From: Sphingobacterium bambusae
GTDB lineage: Bacteria; Bacteroidota; Bacteroidia; Sphingobacteriales; Sphingobacteriaceae
NCBI RefSeq assembly: GCF_033955345.1
Contig: NZ_CP138332.1
Span: 3,596,001-3,660,000 of the forward strand
Reading direction: 5' to 3'
Length of the DNA: 64,000 bases
The stretch's first letter is position 1, and every line of letters starts with the position of its first letter. Of the stretch, positions 18,674-27,440 are shown piece after piece. Below the pieces are notes generated by a model. The model did not search any database and was not told where the DNA came from. It saw nothing but the letters and a program-made list of their open reading frames with translations. The position numbers and the translations under genes were made by a program.

Positions 18674-18740
18674 CTCAATCGTTAAATAATAAGCTTTTAT
18701 TGATGCACTACGGTGCAAAATTAATAGGTCAACATTTCAG

Positions 18741-19457
18741 ATGACACTTTCAGATTTTTTAATCATTCCAGCCACAGCTGCACACACAGGGTATGCAGAG
18801 GCAATTTGCGACGAAATGTTTGAGTCGGCAAAGGCTCGTGGCACAGGAATAGCACGTCGTAAACCCGAATACGTAGCGCGCAAAATGGAAGATGGCAAAG
18901 CGGTAATTGCCTTGCATAAGGATGGTCGTTGGGCCGGATTCTGCTATATCGAAACGTGGAGCCATGGCGATTATGTAGCCAACTCGGGCCTCATTGTCAA
19001 TCCGGAATTCCGTAAAGTAGGCTTAGCGAAGGCTATCAAAAAGCGGGTGTTTGAACTGTCTCGCGAGAAATATCCGCATTCCAAGATCTTCGGCCTAACA
19101 ACCGGATTGGCTGTTATGAAGATAAATTCAGATCTAGGCTATGAACCGGTTACCTATTCGGAACTCACGCAAGATGAGGAGTTTTGGAAGGGGTGCCAAT
19201 CCTGCGTCAATTACGATATCCTCATCAGTAAGGAACGTAAAAACTGTATGTGCACGGCCATGCTTTGGGATCCTGTGGAAAAAGAGCGTGAACTGAAAGA
19301 GAAGATTCAGCGACGTGCGGAAGCCAAAGAAAGATTGGACCGTATCGTGAAAAAACAGTCGTTGCTTAAACGTATCGAAGCGAAGCTATGGAAGTCGTCC
19401 AAGAAAATCGTTGCTGCGGTATTTCCGGTAGGAACGGGGGCCATTAAAGGAATATAA
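18741..19457 (+). CDS. GNAT acyltransferase, probable N-acylglutamate synthase
   Basis: The 238-residue protein has a GNAT fold: IALHKDGRWAGFCYIETW, then the acyl-CoA loop in VNPEFRKVGLAKAIKKRV. It is followed by a Cys cluster, GCQSCVNY and then NCMCTAM about 14 residues later, and a basic coiled C-terminus. In Bacteroidota an atypical GNAT gene at the head of the argG-argC cluster has been assigned, as I recall from mutant-fitness work in Bacteroides and Echinicola, as the missing N-acylglutamate synthase that opens arginine synthesis. Its position here supports the same role. Whether the acyl group is acetyl or succinyl is open. It is 48 bp upstream of argG. Confidence 0.75.
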   Translation: MTLSDFLIIPATAAHTGYAEAICDEMFESAKARGTGIARRKPEYVARKMEDGKAVIALHKDGRWAGFCYIETWSHGDYVANSGLIVNPEFRKVGLAKAIKKRVFELSREKYPHSKIFGLTTGLAVMKINSDLGYEPVTYSELTQDEEFWKGCQSCVNYDILISKERKNCMCTAMLWDPVEKERELKEKIQRRAEAKERLDRIVKKQSLLKRIEAKLWKSSKKIVAAVFPVGTGAIKGI

Positions 19458-19505
19458 TTTGTAAATTTGAAGCTATACATTTAGCTTTCATAATTAATAT
19501 ATAAA

Positions 19506-20690
19506 ATGAAAAAAGTAGTATTGGCGTTTAGTGGTGGTTTGGATACCTCTTTTTGTTGTATCTATCTCACCAAAGATCTAGGTCTTGAAGTACACTCGGT
19601 GGTGGTCAACACTGGTGGTTTTTCCGATGATGAATTGCAGGCTATAGAAAAGCGTGCCTACGATCTAGGGGTAAAATCCCACCAGGTTATTGATGAAACC
19701 GAAGACTATTACCGCGATACGATTAAATATTTGATTTTTGGGAACGTGCTGAAAAATGCAACCTATCCGTTGTCGGTTTCTGCCGAGCGGGTTTGTCAGG
19801 CAACAGCCATTGCCAATTATGCTAAGAAGATTGGTGCCGCTTGTGTGGCACATGGTTCTACGGGAGCAGGTAACGATCAAGTGCGTTTCGATATGATTTT
19901 CAATATCTTGATTCCTGGGGTGGAGATCATCACACCAATCCGTGATCTTAAGCTTTCCCGCGAAGAGGAGATCGAATACCTAGCCAAACATGGTGTAGAG
20001 GTCAACGCCGAAAAAGCGAAGTACTCCATCAATAAAGGGCTATGGGGAACATCTGTAGGCGGAGCAGAGACGCTTACATCCAACCAATATCTGCCGGAAT
20101 CGGCATGGCCAACGCAAATTTCTGCTACCGAGCCACAGCGCGTTACAATCGATTTTGTGCAAGGAGAACCTATTGCCCTCAATGGCAGGGAAATTGGTGC
20201 CGTGAAAGTTATCCAGCAATTGCAAGATCTGGCGCAACCTTATGGTATCGGACGGGATATCCACGTTGGTGACACCATCATTGGTATAAAGGGACGTGTG
20301 GGATTTGAGGCTGCTGGTCCATTGATTCTGATCAAAGCGCACCATACCTTGGAAAAACATACCTTGACCAAGTGGCAGTTGTCTTGGAAAGACCAGATCG
20401 CTGCTTTCTATGGTAACTACATGCACGAAGGGCAGATGCACGATCCCGTCATGCGCGATATCGAAGCGTTCCTTAGTTCTTCACAAGAAGCCGTAACAGG
20501 GCGTGTTATCGTCGAATTGCACCCTTACCGTTTCATCGTTATCGGTATCGAATCAGATCACGATCTGATGTCCAATAAGTTTGGAAGTTACGGCGAAATG
20601 AACAAAGGATATACCGGTGATGATGTTAAAGGCTTTGCGAAGATTTTCGGTAACCAAACGATCATTTGGCATAAAGTCAACGAAAAATAA
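19506..20690 (+). CDS. argG: Argininosuccinate synthase
   Basis: ArgG joins citrulline and aspartate using ATP in the next-to-last step of arginine synthesis. The 394-residue sequence has the N-type ATP pyrophosphatase loop VLAFSGGLDTSFCC at residues 4-17, then AHGSTGAGNDQVRFD and KYSINKGLWG, which bind the substrates. The length is normal for the family. It lies in an operon with an acyltransferase upstream and a second GNAT gene 2 nt downstream. Its partner argH is about 12 kb away. Confidence 0.97.
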   Translation: MKKVVLAFSGGLDTSFCCIYLTKDLGLEVHSVVVNTGGFSDDELQAIEKRAYDLGVKSHQVIDETEDYYRDTIKYLIFGNVLKNATYPLSVSAERVCQATAIANYAKKIGAACVAHGSTGAGNDQVRFDMIFNILIPGVEIITPIRDLKLSREEEIEYLAKHGVEVNAEKAKYSINKGLWGTSVGGAETLTSNQYLPESAWPTQISATEPQRVTIDFVQGEPIALNGREIGAVKVIQQLQDLAQPYGIGRDIHVGDTIIGIKGRVGFEAAGPLILIKAHHTLEKHTLTKWQLSWKDQIAAFYGNYMHEGQMHDPVMRDIEAFLSSSQEAVTGRVIVELHPYRFIVIGIESDHDLMSNKFGSYGEMNKGYTGDDVKGFAKIFGNQTIIWHKVNEK

Positions 20691-20692
20691 AG

Positions 20693-21142
20693 ATGATCAT
20701 TCGTATCTCCTTGGATCGTTTGGCCGATGTGGTTCCTCTTTTTGATGCCTATCGTGTGTTTTACAAGCAGGTATCTGATATGGATCGTGCCCGGCAATTT
20801 TTGGAAGCTCGACTGAGCGGAAATGAATCGGTTATTTTCGTTGCTTACCATGAGGATGTAGCTGTCGGATTTACACAGCTTTATCCGGTATTATCTTCGA
20901 TGAGGACGAGTAAAAATTGGGTCTTAAATGATTTATATGTGGATGCTAAGGCGCGTGGCCAAGGTGTTGGTGAAGGCTTGATAAAAAAGGCGCTAGCGTT
21001 TGCCAAACAGGAAGGGGCTACTTTTGTGCGCCTTTCCACACAGGTCGAAAATGTAACCGCCCAACGCCTCTACAGGAAAATGGGATTTCAGATCGAGGAT
21101 CCTGATACGGAATTTTTAACGTTTACAAAAACAGTATTATAG
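20693..21142 (+). CDS. GNAT family N-acetyltransferase
   Basis: The 149-residue protein is a small stand-alone GNAT with the acetyl-CoA-binding signature DLYVDAKARGQGVGEGLIKKALAFAK and the usual C-terminal NVTAQRLYRKMGF. The acceptor substrate is unknown. It starts 2 nt after the argG stop, which implies co-transcription and possibly a link to arginine metabolism, but no enzyme of the pathway requires a second GNAT. A hairpin terminator follows it. Confidence 0.85.
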   Translation: MIIRISLDRLADVVPLFDAYRVFYKQVSDMDRARQFLEARLSGNESVIFVAYHEDVAVGFTQLYPVLSSMRTSKNWVLNDLYVDAKARGQGVGEGLIKKALAFAKQEGATFVRLSTQVENVTAQRLYRKMGFQIEDPDTEFLTFTKTVL

Positions 21143-21156
21143 TAGGCCCTGTGGGC

Positions 21157-21198
21157 AACAAGGAGAGAGGTCTATAACAGGGTTTCTCTCTTTGTTTT
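21157..21198 (+). terminator. Terminator between the second GNAT gene and argC
   Basis: AACAAGGAGAGAG (21157-21169) pairs with the segment 21184-21196, with one G-U pair, followed by TTTT. It may be partial, allowing read-through into argC. Confidence 0.65.
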
Positions 21199-21222
21199 CT
21201 AGGGGCTGCATAACATGATTTA

Positions 21223-22245
21223 ATGATGAGCAAAATTAAAGTAGGTATAATTGGTTCGGCGGGATACACCGGAGGGGAGTTACTTCGTGTACTGATCTAT
21301 CATCCCCATGTCGAGATCGTTTTTGCAAACTCTGCATCAAACGCTGGGAACAAAGTGTATGATGTTCACAACGACCTTTTCGGGGATACGGAACTTACGT
21401 TTTCTGCAGAATTTCATTCGGATATCGACGTCTTGTTTTTATGTGTAGGACATGGCGATGCACGTAAATTCTTAGAAACTAATCCCATAGCGGAAAGCGT
21501 GAAAATTATCGACCTATCGCAGGATTATCGCTTGAAAGCAAATACAGCATATCAAGGTGGAGAATTTGTTTATGGTCTTCCAGAATTGAATAAAGAGCGT
21601 ATACGATCGGCGCAATATATTGCAAATCCCGGATGTTTTGCAACCAATATTCAACTAGCCTTGCTTCCTTTAGCACAGCAGGGGCTGTTGCCTGATGCGG
21701 TACACATCAATGCGACAACGGGTTCTACAGGTGCAGGGCAAAAGCCCGGTGCAACGACGCATTTCTCTTGGCGCAACAACAACTTGTCGGCTTACAAGTC
21801 TTTTGAACACCAACATCTACAGGAGATATCGGAATCGTTGGATCAGCTACAAGCTGGTTTCTTACCATCGTCTGAAAAATCGCTCTTGGCTCGCGCGGCA
21901 GAGAAGATTCATTTCGTGCCGCAGCGAGGTGACTTTGCTCGCGGCATCTTTTCAGCCATCTATGTAGAATCTGCATTAAGTGAAGCGGAGGCTTACCAAT
22001 TGTATGAACGTTACTACGGGGAGCATCCGTTTATCTGGGTTAGTAAAGCGAATATTGATCTGAAGCAGGTTGTGAATACCAATAAAAGTATTATTCATCT
22101 CGAGAAACACGGTAATCAACTACTGATTTTAAATGCGACAGATAATCTCCTAAAAGGTGCTTCTGGACAAGCTGTGCAGAATATGAACCTGCTATTCGGC
22201 CTAGACGAGCGTACGGGCTTGAATTTGAAAAGTGTGGGTTTTTAA
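21223..22245 (+). CDS. argC: N-acetyl(acyl)-gamma-glutamyl-phosphate reductase
   Basis: ArgC reduces N-acyl-glutamyl phosphate to the semialdehyde with NADPH. The Rossmann motif IGSAGYTGGELLR is at residues 9-22 and the catalytic Cys is in NPGCFATNIQLALLPL. The segment GSTGAGQKPG and the His-rich EHQHLQEI are also typical. ATG codons at 21223 and 21226 are both possible. It is the last gene of the cluster, ending at a strong terminator. argB, argD and the carbamoyltransferase are not in the window. Confidence 0.96.
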   Translation: MMSKIKVGIIGSAGYTGGELLRVLIYHPHVEIVFANSASNAGNKVYDVHNDLFGDTELTFSAEFHSDIDVLFLCVGHGDARKFLETNPIAESVKIIDLSQDYRLKANTAYQGGEFVYGLPELNKERIRSAQYIANPGCFATNIQLALLPLAQQGLLPDAVHINATTGSTGAGQKPGATTHFSWRNNNLSAYKSFEHQHLQEISESLDQLQAGFLPSSEKSLLARAAEKIHFVPQRGDFARGIFSAIYVESALSEAEAYQLYERYYGEHPFIWVSKANIDLKQVVNTNKSIIHLEKHGNQLLILNATDNLLKGASGQAVQNMNLLFGLDERTGLNLKSVGF

Positions 22246-22265
22246 ATCTAGTAGATACCTGTAAA

Positions 22266-22307
22266 AAAACAAAAATCTCCGCACCTAGGTGCGGAGATTT
22301 TTGTTTT
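22266..22307. terminator. Bidirectional terminator between argC and the lipoprotein gene
   Basis: A perfect inverted repeat of 20 bp (22266-22285 and 22288-22307) around CCTAGG with A/T-rich outer arms separates the convergent genes. Confidence 0.9.
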
Positions 22308-22320
22308 GAGCCTATCAATA

Positions 22321-23139
22321 TTACTCTGCGGAGAGATTGATTTTACGTTCCACTGAAACGTTATCGCCGGTAACGGCATTTCCATCCTTATCCACAAGCG
22401 TTAATTTAACCGTCGTTTCACCCATTGGAAGATTTAAAATCTCGTAAGGCACCCATTGATCGAGTGTAAAGTCTTGCCCATTAATAGAAGCTTTAACGTG
22501 ATGTCCATCAGCAGCTAACGTACCATTCGCAATAAAGAAGTCCAAAAGTAGAGCTTTCGTATCTTCACCCTTATAATCGCCTTTCGGACGGCTATAAAAT
22601 AGCGCAATATCTTTCGGTGCTGCTTCTTCGGTCAGCTTACCTTCGGCATCGATCTTAAATTTGACCAATTTATGTGCCTCTGGCGTTTTGATAGACTCGT
22701 GGTAGGAGCGAGACAGGAATGACATCAGGTAATGCTCGGAATTCAACGGTACAGTCACACTATGTTCCGGCTTGTAAAGCGCTGCATAAGGGGTGTTATC
22801 CAATATAAAATGGATGTGCTGTCCTTCATGCGAATTGGCCATATGATGTTCATGTTCCGTCTGTTCGGTAAGCTTGAAGTTACTCACGTCATACTTTACC
22901 GTAATCTTTGCAGAATCCGTTCCTACCTTTTCGGAAGTGATTGAAGCAATCTTTAACGTCGCTCCGGGAAATTCTTTCGAATGCTGTAAAGGATTTACCG
23001 CGATAGCGCCAACAGAGTCTGCTAACGCTGTGGAATCTTGGGTTTGGCCTTCACTGTTCTTTGTTGTCGAATTACAGGATACAATACTTGCGGATACCGC
23101 GAGAACAGCTAAAGCAGTTGTCAATGTCTTCATTTTCAT
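22321..23139 (-). CDS. Histidine-rich lipoprotein of unknown function
   Basis: The 272-residue protein has a lipoprotein signal (VSASIVSCNS). The mature part carries a His cluster, TEHEHHMANSHEGQHIHFIL (about residues 95-115), and further His at EHSVTV, EHYLMSF and DGHHVKA. The pattern of His around a beta-rich domain suggests metal binding, but no family was recognised. It lies 68 bp downstream of hemL on the same strand and may be co-transcribed. A link to haem or metal handling is only an inference from position. Confidence 0.8.
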   Translation of the reverse strand: MKMKTLTTALAVLAVSASIVSCNSTTKNSEGQTQDSTALADSVGAIAVNPLQHSKEFPGATLKIASITSEKVGTDSAKITVKYDVSNFKLTEQTEHEHHMANSHEGQHIHFILDNTPYAALYKPEHSVTVPLNSEHYLMSFLSRSYHESIKTPEAHKLVKFKIDAEGKLTEEAAPKDIALFYSRPKGDYKGEDTKALLLDFFIANGTLAADGHHVKASINGQDFTLDQWVPYEILNLPMGETTVKLTLVDKDGNAVTGDNVSVERKINLSAE

Positions 23140-23207
23140 ATCTTTTGATTTGAATGATTTTATATATTAACCTGCTATTTAACAATCCTGCCTCTAAAAA
23201 GTTTTCT

Positions 23208-24521
23208 TTATTGAAAAACGATGTCCAAAGCGTTTTTTATCGCCTGAATACTCGTTGCGAGATCTTCCTCGGTATGTGCACTGGAAATAAAGCCTACTTC
23301 ATATCCGGAAGGGCCAAAATATATTCCCTGATTTAAGAGTTCGCGATGCATAATTTTGTATTTCTCCATAGACTGGGGATCTATTTGCTCCGCGCGGCTT
23401 ATCCGTTGCTGCGCAGTAAAAGCAAACCAGAAAATAGAGCCTACAGTAAAGATTTGTACTTCATAATTTTTATCGGCAATGTAGTTGCGTAGTGTCTCAA
23501 CAAAGTCTTTCGTAGTTTGCTCTTGCTTATCGTAAAACCCTGAAGCCGCGAGTTGTGTCAGGGTGGCTATACCGGCTACCATAGCAATGGGGTTACCGGA
23601 TAAAGTACCTGCCTGGTACACGCCTCCATCAGGAGAGATATGGGACATAATTTCTTTTGACGCACCATAAGCTCCAACAGGCATACCACCGCCAATGATC
23701 TTTCCATAGGTGATGATATCGGGCTGTACAGCATAGTGATGCGCGGCACCTTGAAAGCCCAATCTAAAACCGGTGATAACCTCATCAAAGATTAGCAGCG
23801 AACCGTGTTCTTTGGTAATCGCCCGTAAGAAATGGATGTATTCCTGATCTTGAAGAAGCAACCCATTATTAGCCGGAATGCCTTCTATAATAACGGCTGC
23901 GATTTGATCTGGAAAACGAATGAAAACCTCTTCCAAAGCCTTTTTGTCATCGAGTGCAATCACAATCGTTTCCTCGGCAAACGATTTGGGAACACCCGCG
24001 GAGGATGTTTCGCCAAAGGTGACCAATCCAGAGCCCGCTTTTACCAACAACGAGTCCGAGTGTCCGTGATAGCATCCTTCGAATTTAACAATCTTGTCCC
24101 GTTTGGTATAGCCCCTAGCCAACCGTATGGCCGACATGACGGCTTCGGTTCCGGAGCTCACAAAACGAAGCTTTTCAATATAGCTGTTATTACTAAGAAT
24201 CAATTCAGCGAGTTCATTCTCCAGGCGCGTTGGAGCGCCGAAGCTTAAGCCCTTGTCCAGTTGTGCCGCTACAGCCTCACGTATCTGGGCATTATTGTGC
24301 CCTAAAATAAGTGGACCCCAAGAACAACAAAAATCGATGAACTTATTGCCATCAGCATCCCAAACGTAGGCTTCGTCGCCACGCTCGATGAATAGCGGTG
24401 TTCCATATACAGACTTAAAAGCCCGTACCGGTGAATTGACACCTCCTGGGAAAAAGTTTTTTGCCTTCTCAAATAACTCGGCCGATTTTGCTCTTGATAT
24501 ATCTTGGTGCTGTGTTGCCAT
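23208..24521 (-). CDS. hemL: Glutamate-1-semialdehyde 2,1-aminomutase
   Basis: HemL converts glutamate-1-semialdehyde to 5-aminolevulinate with PLP, the second step of the C5 route of tetrapyrrole synthesis. The 437-residue protein shows FFPGGVNSPVRAFKSV near the N-terminus, FVSSGTEAVMSAIRLARG, the FDEVITGFR motif and the PLP Lys in TYGKIIGGGMPVGAYG. The gene is on the hemACDB strand but is separated from hemB by a terminator and a 190-bp gap, so it is probably transcribed on its own. Confidence 0.97.
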   Translation of the reverse strand: MATQHQDISRAKSAELFEKAKNFFPGGVNSPVRAFKSVYGTPLFIERGDEAYVWDADGNKFIDFCCSWGPLILGHNNAQIREAVAAQLDKGLSFGAPTRLENELAELILSNNSYIEKLRFVSSGTEAVMSAIRLARGYTKRDKIVKFEGCYHGHSDSLLVKAGSGLVTFGETSSAGVPKSFAEETIVIALDDKKALEEVFIRFPDQIAAVIIEGIPANNGLLLQDQEYIHFLRAITKEHGSLLIFDEVITGFRLGFQGAAHHYAVQPDIITYGKIIGGGMPVGAYGASKEIMSHISPDGGVYQAGTLSGNPIAMVAGIATLTQLAASGFYDKQEQTTKDFVETLRNYIADKNYEVQIFTVGSIFWFAFTAQQRISRAEQIDPQSMEKYKIMHRELLNQGIYFGPSGYEVGFISSAHTEEDLATSIQAIKNALDIVFQ

Positions 24522-24714
24522 AATCGAAAATTTAAGCCGCTAAGTTATCCAATTTTCGTAAATAGAACTTCATTTTTGGGTCAGTATTTCATGCAAATTA
24601 GGGGTTAATCCGCACTTGCCTCACGAAGGCGCGCGTGTCTACGCTTAGCGATTTATCCCGCTGGGCAACAAAAAAGGGGCACAACATGTACCCCTCCTAT
24701 AATTTATCGTTTCT
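24522..24714. other. hemB-hemL spacer with hemB terminator
   Basis: The spacer holds the hemB terminator. I found no exact TANNTTTG element for hemL on the minus strand. Confidence 0.5.
24670..24695 (-). terminator. Terminator after hemB
   Basis: AGGGGCACA (24675-24683) pairs with TGTACCCCT (24687-24695), with one G-U pair, and a six-residue U-tract follows on the minus strand. Confidence 0.75.
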
Positions 24715-25695
24715 TTATGCTTTCAACCAGCCTTTTTCCAAAACTTCTTTGGCATGGTAGGTTAAGATGGAAGTAGCTCCAGCACGCTTGAAGCTCAATA
24801 GGGTTTCCATGATAGCTCGTTCTTCCTGCAACCATCCATTCTTTATGGCTGCTTTCAACATCGCATACTCGCCCGAAACATTGTAAACCGCAATCGGCAG
24901 ATCAAAATTATCATGTAGTAATTTCACGATATCTAGGTAGGGAAGGCCAGGTTTAACCATCAGAAAGTCGGCTCCCTCTTCCATATCGAGCTGTGCTTCG
25001 ATCAAGGCTTCCCTCGAATTTGCAGGATTCATCTGATAGCTCTTTTTATCCCCCGCTTTTGGCGCGGAGTTCAATGCATCGCGGAAAGGACCATAGAATG
25101 CTGAAGCATACTTCGCCGTATAAGACATCAACGAAACATGTTTAAAGCCGTTTGCGTCCAAAAGCGACCTGATATAGCCTATGCGTCCGTCCATCATATC
25201 GGATGGTGCAATAATATCGGCACCTGCCTGAGCATGTGCCAAGGACATTTTTCCCAATACTTCTAACGTTTCATCATTCAATATCTCTCCGTTCTTGACG
25301 ATACCATCATGCCCGTCGGAGCTGTAGGGATCCATCGCAACGTCGGTCACTATGCAGGCTTCTGGGAAATTTTTCTTTACAGCCTCAATAGCCCGGAGGT
25401 ATAGGTTTCCTTCCTTATAGCTTACCGTTGCATACTTGTCTTTCAAAGAATCCTCGATATTCGGGAACAGATCGAAGGCACGTAAGCCAAGGTTCAAGCA
25501 GCTCTCCACTTCCCGTAAAAGATTGTCGATCGAATAACGGAAAATTCCAGGCATGGAGGATACTTCGGTTTTCTGTTGCTGTCCTTCCACAATAAATAGC
25601 GGAAAGATCAAGTTTGATGCCGAGAGGTGATGCTCCTGAACCATATCGCGGATAACGGCTGATTTTCTATTTCTTCGGGGACGTTGTAACATCAT
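24715..25695 (-). CDS. hemB: Porphobilinogen synthase
   Basis: HemB condenses two 5-aminolevulinate molecules. The 326-residue protein has the two active-site Lys regions, SYTAKYASAFYGPFRDA and FLMVKPGLPYLDIV. The metal-binding loop reads DVAMDPYSSDGHDG, with Asp in place of the Cys residues of the zinc enzymes, so this is the magnesium/potassium-type enzyme. ATG at 25695 or 25692. It lies 51 bp downstream of hemCD and is followed by a terminator. Confidence 0.97.
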   Translation of the reverse strand: MMLQRPRRNRKSAVIRDMVQEHHLSASNLIFPLFIVEGQQQKTEVSSMPGIFRYSIDNLLREVESCLNLGLRAFDLFPNIEDSLKDKYATVSYKEGNLYLRAIEAVKKNFPEACIVTDVAMDPYSSDGHDGIVKNGEILNDETLEVLGKMSLAHAQAGADIIAPSDMMDGRIGYIRSLLDANGFKHVSLMSYTAKYASAFYGPFRDALNSAPKAGDKKSYQMNPANSREALIEAQLDMEEGADFLMVKPGLPYLDIVKLLHDNFDLPIAVYNVSGEYAMLKAAIKNGWLQEERAIMETLLSFKRAGATSILTYHAKEVLEKGWLKA

Positions 25696-25746
25696 ATGAT
25701 AACATGTATAAGTAAAAAGAGAGCTTGTAGGGCTCTCTCGGTAAAA

Positions 25747-27336
25747 TTAATAGTTTAATCCAAAAATAGCTTCGGAAAGACCGATTTCGTCCGGTGTGAA
25801 TGGAAGCGTATAGCGTAGACCCATAGCTTCTATACTCTTGGCTGTGGAATGACCAATGCAGATGATCTGCTGCCCAGGGTCAACAAGGTTATCCCTAAAG
25901 TAGGCCTCCACATTGCTTGGACTGGTAAAGATCAATACATCGGCGTTGGATTTATCGACGTTTTCTTCAAGTACCGTTTCATAGATCGGCATGTCGATCA
26001 CTTTGGTTTCCGGTGTTAGCTCCTGCTGTATGGACATAAGGGAATCTTTTGCACGGGGAATAAACACCGTTTGACCATCTACCAGCTTGGCAAACTCTTT
26101 TGCTATGTCGGTTGTTTTTATACCTAGGTTGTCTCCGGAAAAATCTGCCACACGGTCATACTTCCGTAAAGCATCTTCCGAACCTCTGCCCAATACGGCA
26201 AGCTTTGTGCGCTTAAGGATCAATGGATCTAGTTTGAAGAAGTGATCGATCGCATTTTTGCTGTTGAAGAATATCCAATCTGCACGCTTCAAAATAAAAG
26301 AATCCAGTTTGTTGATTGTTGGGTAGATCTTAATCAGCGAACGTGCGTCCACTTGAACCTGATGTTTAGCAAGATATCGACCTAAGTAAGAATTGTTGTC
26401 CAAATCCCGCGTGATAAAAACGCTGGAAGGCATCTTTCTTCCTTTTTGGAACTTTGAAAAGATCAAGTCAGCCATGCCCTCCGTGCTATCAGCCTGCACA
26501 TATAGCCTATCGGGAAAATCTTCGTTATCCTCCGCAATGGATGTCCAAGCTTCGTATCCACCTTGGTCTGCTTTGCGGCAATAGCAGCCTAGTGGAGCGT
26601 GACAACCAGCATCGAACATATTCAATACTTTGCGTTCCACAGCGATCGTACCTGCTACATCCTCGTCATTGATTCCTTGTAAGATTTGGAACAATGCTTC
26701 GTCTGATTCGCGGATCTGAATGGCAAGTACACCTTGAGCAGGAGCAGGTACCACTTCAATAGGTGCTATCTCCTCAATATGGAAATCTGATAGATCCATA
26801 TCGATACGGGCTACACCTGCTTTAGCCAAAACAATGGCATCGTACTGCTCGTCGCGCAATTTTTGGATGCGTGTCTGCAAATTTCCGCGTAGATCGGTAA
26901 ATTCCAAATCCGGACGTAACGATAGCAATTGCGCTTTACGGCGGTTTGAAGAGGTGCCCACAGACGCGTTATGCTTAAGGGACAACCGTTTCTTAATGTC
27001 TACACAGTCTTTATGGATGATAATAAGCTCTGCTGGATCTTCCCGCTCCGATACTGCGGCAATGATTAAACCGGGAGGATTCACGGTAGGTAGATCTTTA
27101 TGTGAATGAACAGCCAAATCGATTTGGGCCGATAGCAACTCTTCTTCGAGCTCCTTGGTGAAAAATCCTTTCCCTTCGAGTTTATCCAAGCGCAGATGTT
27201 GAATAATATCTCCCTGTGTCTTGATTATTTTTAGTTCGGATTCCACCCCAATTTCTGCGAGACGCGCTTTGACATGATTGGCTTGCCATAGTGCGAGCTG
27301 ACTACCTCGGGTTCCAATGATAAGTTTTCTGTTCAC
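25747..27336 (-). CDS. hemCD: Fused hydroxymethylbilane synthase / uroporphyrinogen-III synthase
   Basis: The N-terminal 300 residues are HemC: GTRGSQLALWQANHV, the substrate-binding Arg of GTSSNRRKAQLLSLRPDL, and the dipyrromethane cofactor Cys in FDAGCHAPLG. The C-terminal 230 residues are HemD-like, weakly conserved as usual, with IFTSPSNVEAYFRD and IGHSTAKSIEAMG. One protein would thus convert porphobilinogen to uroporphyrinogen III. A GTG start at 27336 (VNRKLIIGTRG) fits the family. A longer frame to 27390 includes a promoter-like TAAATTTG at 27366-27373, so its first 18 residues are probably untranslated. Confidence 0.94.
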   Translation of the reverse strand: MNRKLIIGTRGSQLALWQANHVKARLAEIGVESELKIIKTQGDIIQHLRLDKLEGKGFFTKELEEELLSAQIDLAVHSHKDLPTVNPPGLIIAAVSEREDPAELIIIHKDCVDIKKRLSLKHNASVGTSSNRRKAQLLSLRPDLEFTDLRGNLQTRIQKLRDEQYDAIVLAKAGVARIDMDLSDFHIEEIAPIEVVPAPAQGVLAIQIRESDEALFQILQGINDEDVAGTIAVERKVLNMFDAGCHAPLGCYCRKADQGGYEAWTSIAEDNEDFPDRLYVQADSTEGMADLIFSKFQKGRKMPSSVFITRDLDNNSYLGRYLAKHQVQVDARSLIKIYPTINKLDSFILKRADWIFFNSKNAIDHFFKLDPLILKRTKLAVLGRGSEDALRKYDRVADFSGDNLGIKTTDIAKEFAKLVDGQTVFIPRAKDSLMSIQQELTPETKVIDMPIYETVLEENVDKSNADVLIFTSPSNVEAYFRDNLVDPGQQIICIGHSTAKSIEAMGLRYTLPFTPDEIGLSEAIFGLNY

Positions 27337-27440
27337 TCTTAATACTTTTGTGTTGAAAATGCGTACAAATTTAACCAAATAGTCATACAATCCCGACTAT
27401 CATTGTCAGAATTAGGCTACAATTTGAACGACGAAAGCAA

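Noticed and set aside
18428..18740. T-box or metabolite riboswitch before the arginine genes
   Set aside because: I see no T-box AGGGTGGNACCGCG-like motif, and the hairpins do not resemble any riboswitch class I know. T-boxes are also not expected in Bacteroidota.
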